Origin: RGIG5057 sp964371585 | Lineage (GTDB): Bacteria; Bacillota; Clostridia; TANB77; CAG-465 | Length of the DNA stretch: 35,821 nt | Assembly: GCA_964371585.1 (NCBI GenBank) | Contig: CAYJMD010000009.1 | Location: 1 to 35,821, forward strand | Direction: 5' to 3' | Shown: positions 1 through 8,678 of the stretch, piece by piece | Layout: the number at the start of each line of letters is the position of its first letter | Numbering within the stretch: the first letter of the stretch is position 1 | Program-made: the position numbers and the translations under genes | Notes under the pieces: generated by a model | What the model saw: only the letters and a program-made list of their open reading frames with translations | Database searches by the model: none | Told to the model about the DNA's origin: nothing

Positions 1-155
1 TACGGTCTTCTTTCTCCATTGTTATAATTTGGTCTATCAGAATTGTACGGTCTTCTTTCTCCATTGTTATTGTTGTAATTTGGTCTATCAGAATTGTATG
101 GTCTTCTTTCTCCATTATTATAATTTGGTCTATCAGAATTATACGGTCTTCTTGT
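1..155 (-). repeat. Tandem repeats of 45-51 bases inside infB
   Basis: Three copies lie head to tail at 1-45, 46-96 and 97-141, with a partial fourth at 142-155. The middle copy carries six extra bases, which adds two Asn codons. Each unit encodes about 15 residues with the core GERRPYNSDRPNYN. The array continues past the window edge, so the copy number is unknown. It is coding and in frame, so it is not a CRISPR array. Confidence 0.85.
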
Positions 156-578
156 AGAATTATTATACTCTGTTTTTTCTACTTTAGTATCAACATTTTT
201 AGTTTCTACATTTTTAACTTCTTCTACTTTAGGTGCAACCATAGTTTCTTCTTTAACCGGAGTAGTTTCTTTTTTCTCTTCTACAGGTTTACCATTTCTT
301 GTAACAACAACATTTGCCATTCTATTTCTACCAGAAGAATTATTAGGATACCTATTTCTAGAAGTATGAGTAGCTTGATTTCTGTGCTGTTCATTTCTTG
401 TAGTTTCATTTCTTTTAGTTTGTGTACTTCCACTATTTTTAGTAATATGTCCCGAAATATCTGTTGTAATTTCACTTACTACATTATTACCTTTTTCTGA
501 ATCAATTACTTTTACATTTCTTCTTATGATGTGTGGAGACTCTTTTACTCCGTTTTTTTTGTTTTCTTCTTTTACCAC
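1..578 (-). CDS. infB: Translation initiation factor IF-2, N-terminal part only (cut by window edge)
   Basis: IF-2 is the GTPase that brings initiator tRNA to the 30S ribosome. Only about the first 192 codons are here; the G domain would lie beyond base 1. I chose the GTG at 578-576, which follows AAAGGAG by 8 bases; the frame is open from there to the window edge. The product is a charged, low-complexity, probably disordered arm: an early segment RRNVKVID, a Lys/Glu/Val-rich linker, then tandem Asn/Arg/Tyr-rich repeats with the core GERRPYNSDRPNYN. The IF-2 call rests on position, because it follows rimP, nusA and ylxR in the same direction, and on the usual disordered N-terminal arm of IF-2. 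No catalytic motif is visible. The L7Ae-like gene often found between ylxR and infB is absent; only 54 bases separate them. Confidence 0.85.
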   Translation of the reverse strand, partial: MVKEENKKNGVKESPHIIRRNVKVIDSEKGNNVVSEITTDISGHITKNSGSTQTKRNETTRNEQHRNQATHTSRNRYPNNSSGRNRMANVVVTRNGKPVEEKKETTPVKEETMVAPKVEEVKNVETKNVDTKVEKTEYNNSTRRPYNSDRPNYNNGERRPYNSDRPNYNNNNGERRPYNSDRPNYNNGERRP

Positions 579-632
579 TATTTGACTCCTTTTCCATCTA
601 CTAACAAATTTTAGTTAGCAGATCAATAATAT

Positions 633-890
633 CTATCCTTCTGGTTTAATTGTTAATAATAATTGCTTTAAACTATCAATATCTACACTAACTCCAGTTT
701 TTAGTTTGTTTTTTTCTATTAATTTAATTGCTTTTGCTATACATTTTTCATTTTTACAAATATACATACCACGTGTATTTTCTTTTTGTTTAATATCTAA
801 CTTTGGAACATTGTTATCTGTTACAATTCTAAATAACTTACTTTTTTCATTTCTTGTTTTACAAGCTATGCAACATCTACTTAAAATCAT
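633..890 (-). CDS. ylxR: YlxR-family RNA-binding protein (DUF448)
   Basis: This small basic protein of 85 residues belongs to the YlxR family, whose gene lies between nusA and infB in most Bacillota. The sequence shows the family hallmarks: a Cys-containing start CCIACKTR, then RGMYICKNEKC and a Lys-rich helix. Structures of the family suggest RNA binding, and a nucleoid-associated or RNase P-related role has been proposed, but the function is not settled. The gene starts 14 bases after nusA ends and is followed by infB, so it is cotranscribed with both. Length is normal for the family. Confidence 0.92.
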   Translation of the reverse strand: MILSRCCIACKTRNEKSKLFRIVTDNNVPKLDIKQKENTRGMYICKNEKCIAKAIKLIEKNKLKTGVSVDIDSLKQLLLTIKPEG

Positions 891-904
891 ATAATACCTG
901 TATT

Positions 905-1975
905 TTATTCTACTATTTCTTCTTGTAGAGAAGATTCAGTTTTAATATCTATTTTCCAACCAGTTAATATAGCTGCAAGTCTTACATTTTGTCCGCCACT
1001 ACCTATAGCATATGATAAAGCTTCATTTGGAACTACAACTGTAGCTATTTTTTCTTCATCATTAATATCTATAGCAAGAACTTCTGCAGGTGCAAGAGCA
1101 TTTATTATAAATGAAGGTGCATCTTCACTGTATGGTATAACATCAATTTTTTCTCCAAATAATTCTTCGATTATTGGACTTATTCTAATACCTTTTTTAC
1201 CAACACATGCTCCAACAGGATCTATGTTTTCATCATTTGACCATACTGCTATTTTAGTTCTACTTCCAGCTTCTCTAGCTATAGCTTTTATTTCTACAAG
1301 TCCTTCAGCAACTTCTGGAACTTCAAGTTCGAATAATTTTTTTACAAATCCAGGATTTTTTCTTGAAAGTACAACTTGTGGGCCATATTTGCCATTAGCA
1401 GTAACACTAAGTACAAAAGTTCTAATTCTATCATGAGAATTAAATACTTCTTTTTTTACTTGCTCTTTTTCAGGTATTAAAGCTTCAACTTTACCTAAAT
1501 CTACTATAACACCGAATTTATCTGTTCTTTGAACGATCCCAACAACTATTTGACCTTCTTTATCACTATATTGTGAAAATACTAAATCTCTTTCAGCTTC
1601 TCTTAATCTTTGTATTATAATTTGTTTACCAGCTGCTGCTGCTATTCTTCCGAAGTTTTTAGGAGTAACTTCAATTTTAACTGTATCTCCAATTTTTGCT
1701 CTTTTTGTAACTGTTTTAGCTTCTTCTAAAGTAACTTCTAAATTAGAATCAGTAACTGTTTCACAAACCGTTTTAACAGCATATATTTTAATATCACCTT
1801 TTTCCTCATTTAAATCAACTACTACAGTTTCATTAGTTTCATAGTTCTTTTTATATGCAGCTTCTAAAGCCATTTTTAAAGATTCTATTAAATATTCTCT
1901 TGTAATACCTTTTTCTTTATATAATTCATCACACGCATTTAATAATTCTTTTGCGCTTACTTTTTCACTTCTCAT
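905..1975 (-). CDS. nusA: Transcription elongation/termination factor NusA
   Basis: NusA binds RNA polymerase and nascent RNA and modulates pausing, termination and antitermination. At 356 residues it has the short Bacillota architecture: an N-terminal polymerase-binding domain (about 1-125), an S1 domain (about 133-200, IVVGIVQRTDKFGVIVDLG), then KH1 and KH2. The KH region holds the typical DPVGACVGKKGIRI and the later GSGGQNVRLAAILTGWKIDI. The acidic C-terminal repeats of the enterobacterial protein are absent, as expected for Bacillota. The ATG at 1975 follows a clear AAGGGTGG-type ribosome site. It is the second gene of the operon, 18 bases after rimP. Confidence 0.97.
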   Translation of the reverse strand: MRSEKVSAKELLNACDELYKEKGITREYLIESLKMALEAAYKKNYETNETVVVDLNEEKGDIKIYAVKTVCETVTDSNLEVTLEEAKTVTKRAKIGDTVKIEVTPKNFGRIAAAAGKQIIIQRLREAERDLVFSQYSDKEGQIVVGIVQRTDKFGVIVDLGKVEALIPEKEQVKKEVFNSHDRIRTFVLSVTANGKYGPQVVLSRKNPGFVKKLFELEVPEVAEGLVEIKAIAREAGSRTKIAVWSNDENIDPVGACVGKKGIRISPIIEELFGEKIDVIPYSEDAPSFIINALAPAEVLAIDINDEEKIATVVVPNEALSYAIGSGGQNVRLAAILTGWKIDIKTESSLQEEIVE

Positions 1976-1993
1976 TTTTAAAATTCCACCCTT

Positions 1994-2497
1994 CTAACCT
2001 TTAAAGAATTTATCATAATCAAACACAGTATGTGCTGTTGCTATTTCAGCTTTTGTAAGTGTAAAACGAACATCAACTAAACCTAACTTCTTTTTGAAAG
2101 TTGCTTTTTCACCATCAAAATCCATAAGTTTTGCTTCAAACTCTTTAACACTATAGTCTTTAAGTATATCTGTTTTTTTAAACAATTTAACATATACTTC
2201 TTCACCAATGTATTTTTTATATAATTTATCTGTTTTTAAAGCTCTTTCAAACCCTGGTGATGATACTTCAAGTACATACTCAGAATCTTTCATTAACTTA
2301 TCTACTTTATCTTCTATTTTTCTACTTACTACTTCACAATCTTCAGTGTTCATACTAGACTTATCTAGTTTTTCAATAACTATTCTTAAGATATATCTAT
2401 CTAACTCTTTAACGTATTCAATATACTCTATATCAAATCCTAAAGCTTTAATATCTTCTGCTATTGCTACTTCAATTTGTTCTATAATTTTATTCAT
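1994..2497 (-). CDS. rimP: Ribosome maturation factor RimP
   Basis: RimP helps assemble the 30S ribosomal subunit. The 167-residue product has the two-part RimP fold: an N-terminal alpha/beta domain ending in the family motif VLEVSSPGFERALK (around residue 76-90), then a smaller SH3-like C-terminal domain (around residue 95-160). The motif and length are typical. It is the first gene of the rimP-nusA-ylxR-infB operon, starts at an ATG behind GGAGAT, and lies downstream of a good promoter and a stable leader hairpin. Confidence 0.95.
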   Translation of the reverse strand: MNKIIEQIEVAIAEDIKALGFDIEYIEYVKELDRYILRIVIEKLDKSSMNTEDCEVVSRKIEDKVDKLMKDSEYVLEVSSPGFERALKTDKLYKKYIGEEVYVKLFKKTDILKDYSVKEFEAKLMDFDGEKATFKKKLGLVDVRFTLTKAEIATAHTVFDYDKFFKG

Positions 2498-2524
2498 AAT
2501 ATCTCCATTTCTTTATATAACTAA

Positions 2525-2550
2525 GTGAGAGGTTTTTTTCACCCTCTCAC
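2525..2550 (-). promoter_or_regulatory. Leader hairpin of the rimP-nusA operon
   Basis: An 8-base-pair stem (GTGAGAGG with CCTCTCAC) encloses an A-rich 10-base loop. It is unusually G/C-rich for this sequence, lies within about 20-45 bases of the predicted start of transcription and ends 27 bases before rimP. No U tract follows on either strand, so it is not a simple terminator. A role in mRNA stability or translational control is possible but unproven. Confidence 0.6.
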
Positions 2551-2573
2551 CTACTGTAATATTATCTACTACT

Positions 2574-2602
2574 ATTATACTCTTTTTTATGTAAAAAATC
2601 AA
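2574..2602 (-). promoter_or_regulatory. Sigma-A promoter of the rimP-nusA-ylxR-infB operon
   Basis: On the minus strand TTGATT (2602-2597) and TATAAT (2579-2574) are separated by exactly 17 bases. Transcription should start near 2567, giving a leader of about 70 bases. Confidence 0.75.
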
Positions 2603-2614
2603 TGATTTACATAA
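2587..2614. repeat. Inverted repeat overlapping the rimP promoter -35
   Basis: Arms TTATGTAAA and TTTACATAA (9 bases each) are separated by 10 bases, and the -35 element of the rimP promoter lies in the centre. The geometry fits a dimeric repressor site, but no regulator can be named. Confidence 0.45.
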
Positions 2615-2691
2615 TTTTTTTGATATTTTTATAACATTTTCATATTTTTTAACAAATACTATCAATATTTAACGTTGATACTAGTTCGTTG

Positions 2692-2720
2692 TTGACATAA
2701 CAAAAACACTATGATATAAT
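2692..2720 (+). promoter_or_regulatory. Consensus sigma-A promoter for the 2795-3583 gene pair
   Basis: A perfect TTGACA and a perfect TATAAT have a 17-base spacer, and the TGA before TATAAT gives an extended -10. This is about as strong as a sigma-A promoter can look. Transcription should start near 2727. Confidence 0.88.
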
Positions 2721-2742
2721 AATCTTAAATTTTAAACTTAGC

Positions 2743-2760
2743 TTAAACAAATTTGTTTAA
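2743..2760. repeat. Perfect 18-base palindrome in the leader of gene 2795
   Basis: TTAAACAAATTTGTTTAA is an exact palindrome located about 16-33 bases after the predicted transcription start. This is a position from which a bound repressor could block the strong promoter. Such A/T-rich palindromes also arise by chance. Confidence 0.5.
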
Positions 2761-2794
2761 AGTAATTTTCTAATTAAATTTAAGGAGGAATACA

Positions 2795-3211
2795 ATGACA
2801 ATTACAAAGCAAGGCACTTTATCAAGTTCTACTTACGATGCTTTATTTAATTTAGTATCAAATCCCAAATCACTTAAAAATACAAAAGAATTATTTACAG
2901 CAAACTTATTAGGAAAATTAAGTAAAAAAAATGAAATCACTTTATTTTATAATTCAATTTCAAAGAAAGATCAAATTTCAAATCTTTTCGGAAAAGAATC
3001 AATAAAATTCAAATGCGATAACTTTACATTAGTCCTAAAAAGAGATAATGATTATAAGGATATAACAATTGGTTATTTAGTATTACAAGATTTAAAATCA
3101 GATGAGAGCTATGTTATTGTTCACAAAAATATGTTCTACTCTTCGGACTCATCAATCTGTCAGTTAAAAGAAGCTGAAACAAATTATATAAAAAAAGGAG
3201 CATTACTATGA
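2795..3211 (+). CDS. Protein of unknown function (138 aa)
   Basis: I do not recognise this protein. It starts at an ATG behind AAGGAGG and is transcribed from a near-ideal promoter. It is Lys/Ser-rich, with no signal peptide or membrane segment. The second half (about 70-115) alternates hydrophobic residues in a way that suggests beta strands (NFTLVLKR, ITIGYLVLQ, SYVIVHKNMF). The stop overlaps the start of the next gene (ATGA), so the two are translationally coupled and may act together. The layout, a small alpha/beta protein behind its own strong promoter, resembles the acetyltransferase-like genes later in the window, but I see no acetyl-CoA motif. Confidence 0.75.
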   Translation: MTITKQGTLSSSTYDALFNLVSNPKSLKNTKELFTANLLGKLSKKNEITLFYNSISKKDQISNLFGKESIKFKCDNFTLVLKRDNDYKDITIGYLVLQDLKSDESYVIVHKNMFYSSDSSICQLKEAETNYIKKGALL

Positions 3212-3583
3212 AAAAACTTACACCTGAAATAGCAACTTTAATTAGCAAAATGATAGCAGACGAACTATGTTATCAAGTACAAACCAAACTAACGGATGAA
3301 GAAAAAGAGAAATTAGTAACTAATATTACATCTATAATTACAACCAAAATGAAAAAGTATGGAAGATGGACTTTGTCATATGAGAATGATAAAACTAACA
3401 TAATTCTTTCAGAATTATTTCCAGATATTTTTCGTATCAATTGTATGTATACTAACTTTAAAATTATACTTGAAAAATTAAAAATTGATGAAACGCATTT
3501 AATATCACTTAAAATAACATGTGTAAACATCTATGGTGCACATTTAGAAAAGATAATTTGGAGCTCAGATGTAGATATACTTA
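3208..3583 (+). CDS. Protein of unknown function, cut by an assembly gap
   Basis: The ATG overlaps the stop of the preceding gene and is preceded by AAAAAGGAG. The 125 codons visible before the run of N encode a soluble protein. It has an N-terminal helical region with a Lys/Glu-rich turn (LTDEEKEKL) and a later mixed region (RWTLSYEN, FRINCMYTNFKIIL). No family is recognised. The true 3' end is missing, and any reading through the N run is meaningless. The pair 2795-3208 forms one transcription unit. Confidence 0.7.
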
Positions 3584-3683
3584 NNNNNNNNNNNNNNNNN
3601 NNNNNNNNNNNNNNNNNNNNNNNNNNNNNNNNNNNNNNNNNNNNNNNNNNNNNNNNNNNNNNNNNNNNNNNNNNNNNNNNNNN
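3584..3683. other. Assembly gap of 100 N
   Basis: This is a scaffold join of conventional length, so the real distance is unknown. It removes the end of the gene starting at 3208 and any terminator between it and uppP. Unlike the second gap, I see no shared sequence on the two sides. Confidence 0.95.
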
Positions 3684-3689
3684 CTATAT

Positions 3690-4538
3690 TTAAGCTATAA
3701 CTCCAAAAAGTCCACAAGCTATAACAATTATACCAAGTACAATTCTATAATATCCAAACACTGTAAAGTCATGTTTTTTAATATATCCCATTAAGAACTT
3801 AATAGCAAATATTGATACTATAAATGCTACAAACATTCCTAGTAATAATGCTATAATTTCAGCTGAGGTCATTGTAAATCCAACTTCCATAAAATACTTA
3901 AGTAATTTATATGCTGAAGCTCCTACCATAACTGGAAGTGATAGTAAAAAAGAAAATTCAGATGCAGCTACTCTTGACACATTAAGTAATAACGCACCAA
4001 GTATAGTAGATCCTGATCTAGATGTACCTGGAACTAAAGCTAAAACTTGAAAACAACCTATAAGTACTGCTGTTTTTAAACTTATATCATTTACTTCTTC
4101 TACTACTATTACATCTTTTTTCTTTTTATTGTACATTTCAATTATAATAAAGAAAATACCATATAATATAAGTGTAAATGCTACTGTTCCAAAATTATAA
4201 AAATTCTCATCCATAAAATCATCAAATAATAATCCTATTACTCCAGCTGGAAGACATGCAAGAGCTATTTTACCTAATAATCCCCATGTTTTTTTCTTTT
4301 CATCATTATTCTTTTTAGTAGAAAATGGATTTATTCTATTAAAAAACGTAAGTGCTACTGCAAGAATTGCTCCAAGTTGTATTACAACAAAAAACATTTC
4401 TTTAAATGCTTCACTAAAATCAAGTTTTACAAAAGCATCAAATATAATCATATGTCCAGTACTACTTACAGGAAGCCACTCTGTTATCCCTTCAACAATA
4501 CCTAAAAATATAACTTTAATTATTTCTATTATGTCCAT
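3690..4538 (-). CDS. uppP: Undecaprenyl-diphosphatase UppP (BacA family)
   Basis: This integral membrane enzyme dephosphorylates undecaprenyl diphosphate to regenerate the lipid carrier for peptidoglycan and wall polymers; extra copies can confer bacitracin tolerance. At 282 residues the length is normal. Both family signatures are present: GIVEGITEWLPVSSTGH near residue 14-30, with its catalytic Glu and Ser, and LVPGTSRSGSTI around 168-179, with the active-site Arg. Several membrane helices are evident. The start follows AAGGAGA. It lies just after the terminator of the glycosidase gene, only about 16 bases away, so it depends either on read-through or on a promoter I did not recognise. Confidence 0.96.
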   Translation of the reverse strand: MDIIEIIKVIFLGIVEGITEWLPVSSTGHMIIFDAFVKLDFSEAFKEMFFVVIQLGAILAVALTFFNRINPFSTKKNNDEKKKTWGLLGKIALACLPAGVIGLLFDDFMDENFYNFGTVAFTLILYGIFFIIIEMYNKKKKDVIVVEEVNDISLKTAVLIGCFQVLALVPGTSRSGSTILGALLLNVSRVAASEFSFLLSLPVMVGASAYKLLKYFMEVGFTMTSAEIIALLLGMFVAFIVSIFAIKFLMGYIKKHDFTVFGYYRIVLGIIVIACGLFGVIA

Positions 4539-4554
4539 AATTTCTCCTTATCCT

Positions 4555-4592
4555 AAAAAATATTATGCTACAAGTATAAATATGTAGCATAA
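4555..4592 (-). terminator. Rho-independent terminator after the glycosidase gene
   Basis: On the minus strand a 10-base-pair stem (TTATGCTACA with TGTAGCATAA) is followed by TATTTTTT. It lies 8 bases after the stop of the family 18 glycosidase gene and before uppP. Confidence 0.8.
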
Positions 4593-4600
4593 CATTTCAA

Positions 4601-6244
4601 CTATCTTTCTAAATTATCATCTATAACTTTAAAAGTATAATCTGTTTCAAATCCTTTTCTCCAAGTTACTATTCCACCTAAAGAATTTTCATTTACAACA
4701 TTTACTCTATTTATTAATGATTTTTCATTTTCTATATACATTGTATATGTTGTAGTTCCTTTACTGTACTGAATATAATCTTGACCTGCAACTTCATCAT
4801 ATTGTAACTGATATCCATTTTTACTAACATAATCTAAAGCTTGAGTCATTGTATATACGTATGTAGATAAATCTACACCAGTTACATTACCTGAAGAATC
4901 AACTGTTTGTTTTACAGTAAACATTCTTGTATATAATGGGATTCCAAGTAATATTTTTTCAGGTGGTATTTCAGAATCATTTATAAGTGATTTTACATTA
5001 GCATCAGTCCATGAAACTTCAGCTATAGATCCAGCTTCATCTGACCATGAACCACGCTGATCATATCCCATAAGTACAGTATAATCTGCAGCTTTTCCAA
5101 CTTCTTGTCTATCTATATAATTTACAAAATATACATCTACCGATAAAACTTTACCATCTTTTCTAAGTATTGGTGCAAGTTCACGTATAAACTGCGAGAA
5201 CATATCTTTATCAGCTGATCTCATTGCTTCAAAATCTATATTTATACCATCTAAATTATCTCTTTCAATTATATCTGATATATTACGTATCAATGTTTCT
5301 CTTGCCGATTCACTGTTCATTAAAAGTGATGTATCTTCTGCAGTATAATTTACATCATCAATACCGTTTGTTATTATTGGCCATACATCATATCCATAAC
5401 TTTTAGCTTGCTCAACATAATCATCAGCTTTAAGTGATGTTACTTCACCATATTCATTTTTAAGTTCATATAGTGTTGGAGAAACTACATTTACACCTTC
5501 TTCATCAGTAAGAGCTGTAAGGCTATTTCCATATTGCCAGTACATTGATATTTTCTCTTTAACTTCTTTTACTTCTTCTACTTCAACATATTCAGTAACT
5601 ACTACCGAATCTTTAAATACATATCCAACATAGTTGTCTGAAGTTTTAATTTTATACCATCTGTTATGGTTTAAACTATCTGTATATACAACTAGATTTT
5701 CATCTTTATTTACATATTCTAAAATACTAGAATCTGTAGTGATATCTGTATACACAGGAATTTTATTTTCACTTGATATACCCGTATCTAACATTTCATT
5801 ATCTATAGTAACTACTTTTTGCATATCATTATATGAAACATTAACATCATATATTTCTTGTAAGTAATTAAATGGTACATATATTGTACCTTCAATTTCT
5901 TTTACAGATTTAATAATATCTTTATTTTCGAAATTAACTTGCATTACATTATCATTTAATTTCATCTTAATTAATTCATCATATGTTGTTATAATTACTT
6001 TTGAAGCTACTTTATCATAATATATATATTCATCAATTGTGCTATTAATAACATCAATAGGTAAATATAACATATCATCTTCATAAAATGCTTTTTCATC
6101 AGTTGCTATATTGTCACCATACACCACTAAACTAACATAATCTTTTGGCACATATGTTAAAGTATTAAAAGAATAAATTAAAACTACAACTATTACGATT
6201 AAAAGAAGTACTGCTCCCTTTAATCTAAATATTTCTTTAATCAT
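4601..6244 (-). CDS. Membrane-anchored family 18 glycoside hydrolase with stalk and SH3 domains
   Basis: This is a predicted cell-envelope hydrolase acting on N-acetylglucosamine-containing polymer, probably peptidoglycan. It has an N-terminal membrane anchor (about 10-30) and a stalk domain of the copper-amine-oxidase N-terminal type (about 38-150, with VYGDNI and GTIYVPFNYLQ). A bacterial SH3 domain follows (about 160-215), then a GH18 barrel (about 230-545). The catalytic signature DGINIDFE is intact at 332-339, with Glu339 as the expected acid. Similar GH18 proteins in spore formers (YaaH/SleL, YdhD) act in spore cortex or coat processes, but those carry LysM domains, which are absent here. 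It starts 23 bases after pheT and ends with its own terminator, so it shares the pheST transcript. Function in sporulation or wall turnover is inference. Confidence 0.88.
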   Translation of the reverse strand: MIKEIFRLKGAVLLLIVIVVVLIYSFNTLTYVPKDYVSLVVYGDNIATDEKAFYEDDMLYLPIDVINSTIDEYIYYDKVASKVIITTYDELIKMKLNDNVMQVNFENKDIIKSVKEIEGTIYVPFNYLQEIYDVNVSYNDMQKVVTIDNEMLDTGISSENKIPVYTDITTDSSILEYVNKDENLVVYTDSLNHNRWYKIKTSDNYVGYVFKDSVVVTEYVEVEEVKEVKEKISMYWQYGNSLTALTDEEGVNVVSPTLYELKNEYGEVTSLKADDYVEQAKSYGYDVWPIITNGIDDVNYTAEDTSLLMNSESARETLIRNISDIIERDNLDGINIDFEAMRSADKDMFSQFIRELAPILRKDGKVLSVDVYFVNYIDRQEVGKAADYTVLMGYDQRGSWSDEAGSIAEVSWTDANVKSLINDSEIPPEKILLGIPLYTRMFTVKQTVDSSGNVTGVDLSTYVYTMTQALDYVSKNGYQLQYDEVAGQDYIQYSKGTTTYTMYIENEKSLINRVNVVNENSLGGIVTWRKGFETDYTFKVIDDNLER

Positions 6245-6267
6245 ATTTCCCCCTATTATAACTGTAA

Positions 6268-8652
6268 TTACTTACGTATTTCAGCTTCAAATTCTTTATT
6301 TAAATTTGTTAATATTTCAGTAATAACTTTTGTTATTTCATCTTCAGTTAATGTTTTGTTTAAATCTCTTAAAATAATTTGATATGCAAGAGATTTTTTA
6401 CCTTCTGCAATTTGTTTTCCTTGATATACATCAAATAGTTTAACATCTTCAACAAGATCAGACGTATTTTTCATAACTTTTATTAAATCACTAGATAATA
6501 CTTTACTATCAACAACTAAAGCAATATCACGTTCAACAGCTGGATATTTAGGTAATTCTTTATATTTAATTTCAGAAACTTTTAAATCTAGCATATTTTG
6601 TATATATATTTCTGCAACATATGTATTTTCAGGTAAATTATAATTTGCTATTACCTTTGGATTTACTTTTCCAAGTCTAGCAAGTAATTTGTCTCCTACA
6701 TATATATCAGCTGATATACCTGGGTGTAATGCTGCAAATTCACTTCTTCTTATTTCCGGATTTATCTTATGTTTTGCAAGTATTGACATTACGACATCTT
6801 TTAAATAGTAGAAATCAAGTGTATTATCATAAAACCCTAAAGATAGTCTCATTTCCTCTGTAGGAAGTTCATTATCTTTAATTTTTTTTGGATCTAAAAA
6901 TACTCTTGCAAGTTCAAATAGCTTAGGAGATACATTCTTTTTACTATAATTTGTATCTAAAGCTTCAAGCATATGAGGAATTGTAGTTGTTCTCATATAT
7001 TCAAAATCTATACTAAGTGGATTAACAAGTTTTATTAAATTATTAAGTTCACTATTTTTACCTAATGTTACTTTTTTTAATGTTTCTTCACTAAAGAATG
7101 AATATGTATATATTTCATTAAATCCTTTATTTAATACTGTAGTTTTTAATTCTTCTTCGAATTTTTGCATAGGAGTAAGGTTAGCAAAAGTAGTTGACAT
7201 TACTGGTAATGTTGAATTTAATTTTTCATAACCATAAATTCTAGCAATTTCTTCAGCAAGATCTTCAATTCTTAAAACATCTTGTCTATAATATGGAACA
7301 GTAATAATCCCAAATTCTAGTTTCATATTTAAGCCTTTTAGAATATCTACAATTTCATATTCTGTTAATGATAAGCCTAATATACTGTTAATTTTATCAC
7401 AATCAAGTATTATTTTATTTTCAAATGTGTATGTATCATTATCATCAATAACTGTGCAGTTCATTTCTTCTGAATATCCATTTGCATTCATTAAGTCACA
7501 TACTCTTGCCATAGCTGATTCTACAAGTTTAGCTGAAAGTCCTTTTTCAAATCTATGAGAAGCATCAGATCTAAGACCTAGTCTTTTTGTTGTTTCTCTT
7601 ATACTACCTCTTATAAAAGTAGCTGATTCAAATACAATATTTTTAGTAAAAGGTTTTATAGCTGAATCTAAAGAACCCATTACACCAGCAACAGCTAAAT
7701 TTGCTTTATCACTTGATATAACCATCATGTTTGAACTTAAAACTCTCGTTTCATTATCAATCATTTCCATTTCTTGGCCTTCTTTTGCAAGTTTTACTAT
7801 TATCTTATTACCAACTGCATTTTTATCAAAAGCATGTAGAGGTTGTCCAATTTCAAGCATTACAAAATTAGTTATATCCACTATATTGTTTTTTACTGAA
7901 AGTCCTGATTTTAACAATTTTATTTGCATATCATAAGGAGCTTCAGTTATTGTAATATTTTTTGCTACATTGGCCATGTATCTTTCACATGTAGTAGTTT
8001 CTATATCTACACTAAGCCCATCAATTTCTTTAACTTTTTTAAGCTCTACTACTTTATCTTGCCATAATGGCTTACAAGTAGTTCCAAAAGTTATAGCCAG
8101 CTCTCTAGCTAGTCCTTCAACTGCTAAACAATCTGGTCTGTTCGGAGTTATTTCAAATTCTATTAAATAATCTCCAAGACCTAATACTTCATTTATATCC
8201 ATACCAAGTGGAGTAGTTTTAGGAAGACTAATAAGTCCTGATGGTTTAACCATAGAGTATAATTCTTTATTTAAACCTAAGTCATTCATGTGACATATCA
8301 TAGCATTTGATAATACACTTTTAATCTCTTGAGCTTTAATCTCTTTATTTGGAATAGTCGCTCCTTCTAAAGCAAGAGGAACAACATCTCCTTTTTGAAC
8401 ATCAGTTATCTTAGCTACAACAGAGTAGTTTTGTTCTCCAGTAGTTACTATAAGTTTTTTTAAGTCATTATCTAAAGGATGTCTATCAACAGACTCAACT
8501 CTTGCAGCATAAACTTTATCTACTTTTTCACCAAACTTAACATATTTTTCAACCTTAGTTCCAGTCATAGTAAGTCTATCACATATTTCCTTAACATCTA
8601 CACTACTATCAAGCTCTACATATTCTTTTAGCCAATTAAGTGAAACAATCAT
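6268..8652 (-). CDS. pheT: Phenylalanine-tRNA ligase beta subunit
   Basis: This is the beta subunit of the alpha2-beta2 enzyme that charges tRNA-Phe. The 794-residue protein shows the full family layout. There is an N-terminal domain and EMAP-type tRNA-binding OB fold (about 40-150), the B3/B4 editing domain, the B5 domain (ILDCDKINSILG region) and the catalytic-like core. The last 90 residues form the C-terminal anticodon-binding FDX-ACB domain (KYPAVERDIALVVD). Length is normal. It follows pheS by 26 bases and precedes the glycosidase gene by 23. Confidence 0.97.
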   Translation of the reverse strand: MIVSLNWLKEYVELDSSVDVKEICDRLTMTGTKVEKYVKFGEKVDKVYAARVESVDRHPLDNDLKKLIVTTGEQNYSVVAKITDVQKGDVVPLALEGATIPNKEIKAQEIKSVLSNAMICHMNDLGLNKELYSMVKPSGLISLPKTTPLGMDINEVLGLGDYLIEFEITPNRPDCLAVEGLARELAITFGTTCKPLWQDKVVELKKVKEIDGLSVDIETTTCERYMANVAKNITITEAPYDMQIKLLKSGLSVKNNIVDITNFVMLEIGQPLHAFDKNAVGNKIIVKLAKEGQEMEMIDNETRVLSSNMMVISSDKANLAVAGVMGSLDSAIKPFTKNIVFESATFIRGSIRETTKRLGLRSDASHRFEKGLSAKLVESAMARVCDLMNANGYSEEMNCTVIDDNDTYTFENKIILDCDKINSILGLSLTEYEIVDILKGLNMKLEFGIITVPYYRQDVLRIEDLAEEIARIYGYEKLNSTLPVMSTTFANLTPMQKFEEELKTTVLNKGFNEIYTYSFFSEETLKKVTLGKNSELNNLIKLVNPLSIDFEYMRTTTIPHMLEALDTNYSKKNVSPKLFELARVFLDPKKIKDNELPTEEMRLSLGFYDNTLDFYYLKDVVMSILAKHKINPEIRRSEFAALHPGISADIYVGDKLLARLGKVNPKVIANYNLPENTYVAEIYIQNMLDLKVSEIKYKELPKYPAVERDIALVVDSKVLSSDLIKVMKNTSDLVEDVKLFDVYQGKQIAEGKKSLAYQIILRDLNKTLTEDEITKVITEILTNLNKEFEAEIRK

Positions 8653-8678
8653 TATTTTACCTTCTTTCTATCGTACTA

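Noticed and set aside
1..155. CRISPR-like regular repeats
   Set aside because: The units are directly joined, with no spacers, and stay in frame within infB.
281..475. 64-codon minus-strand frame
   Set aside because: It lies inside infB in another frame, and its Leu/Ile/Glu-rich composition is that of a shadow frame.
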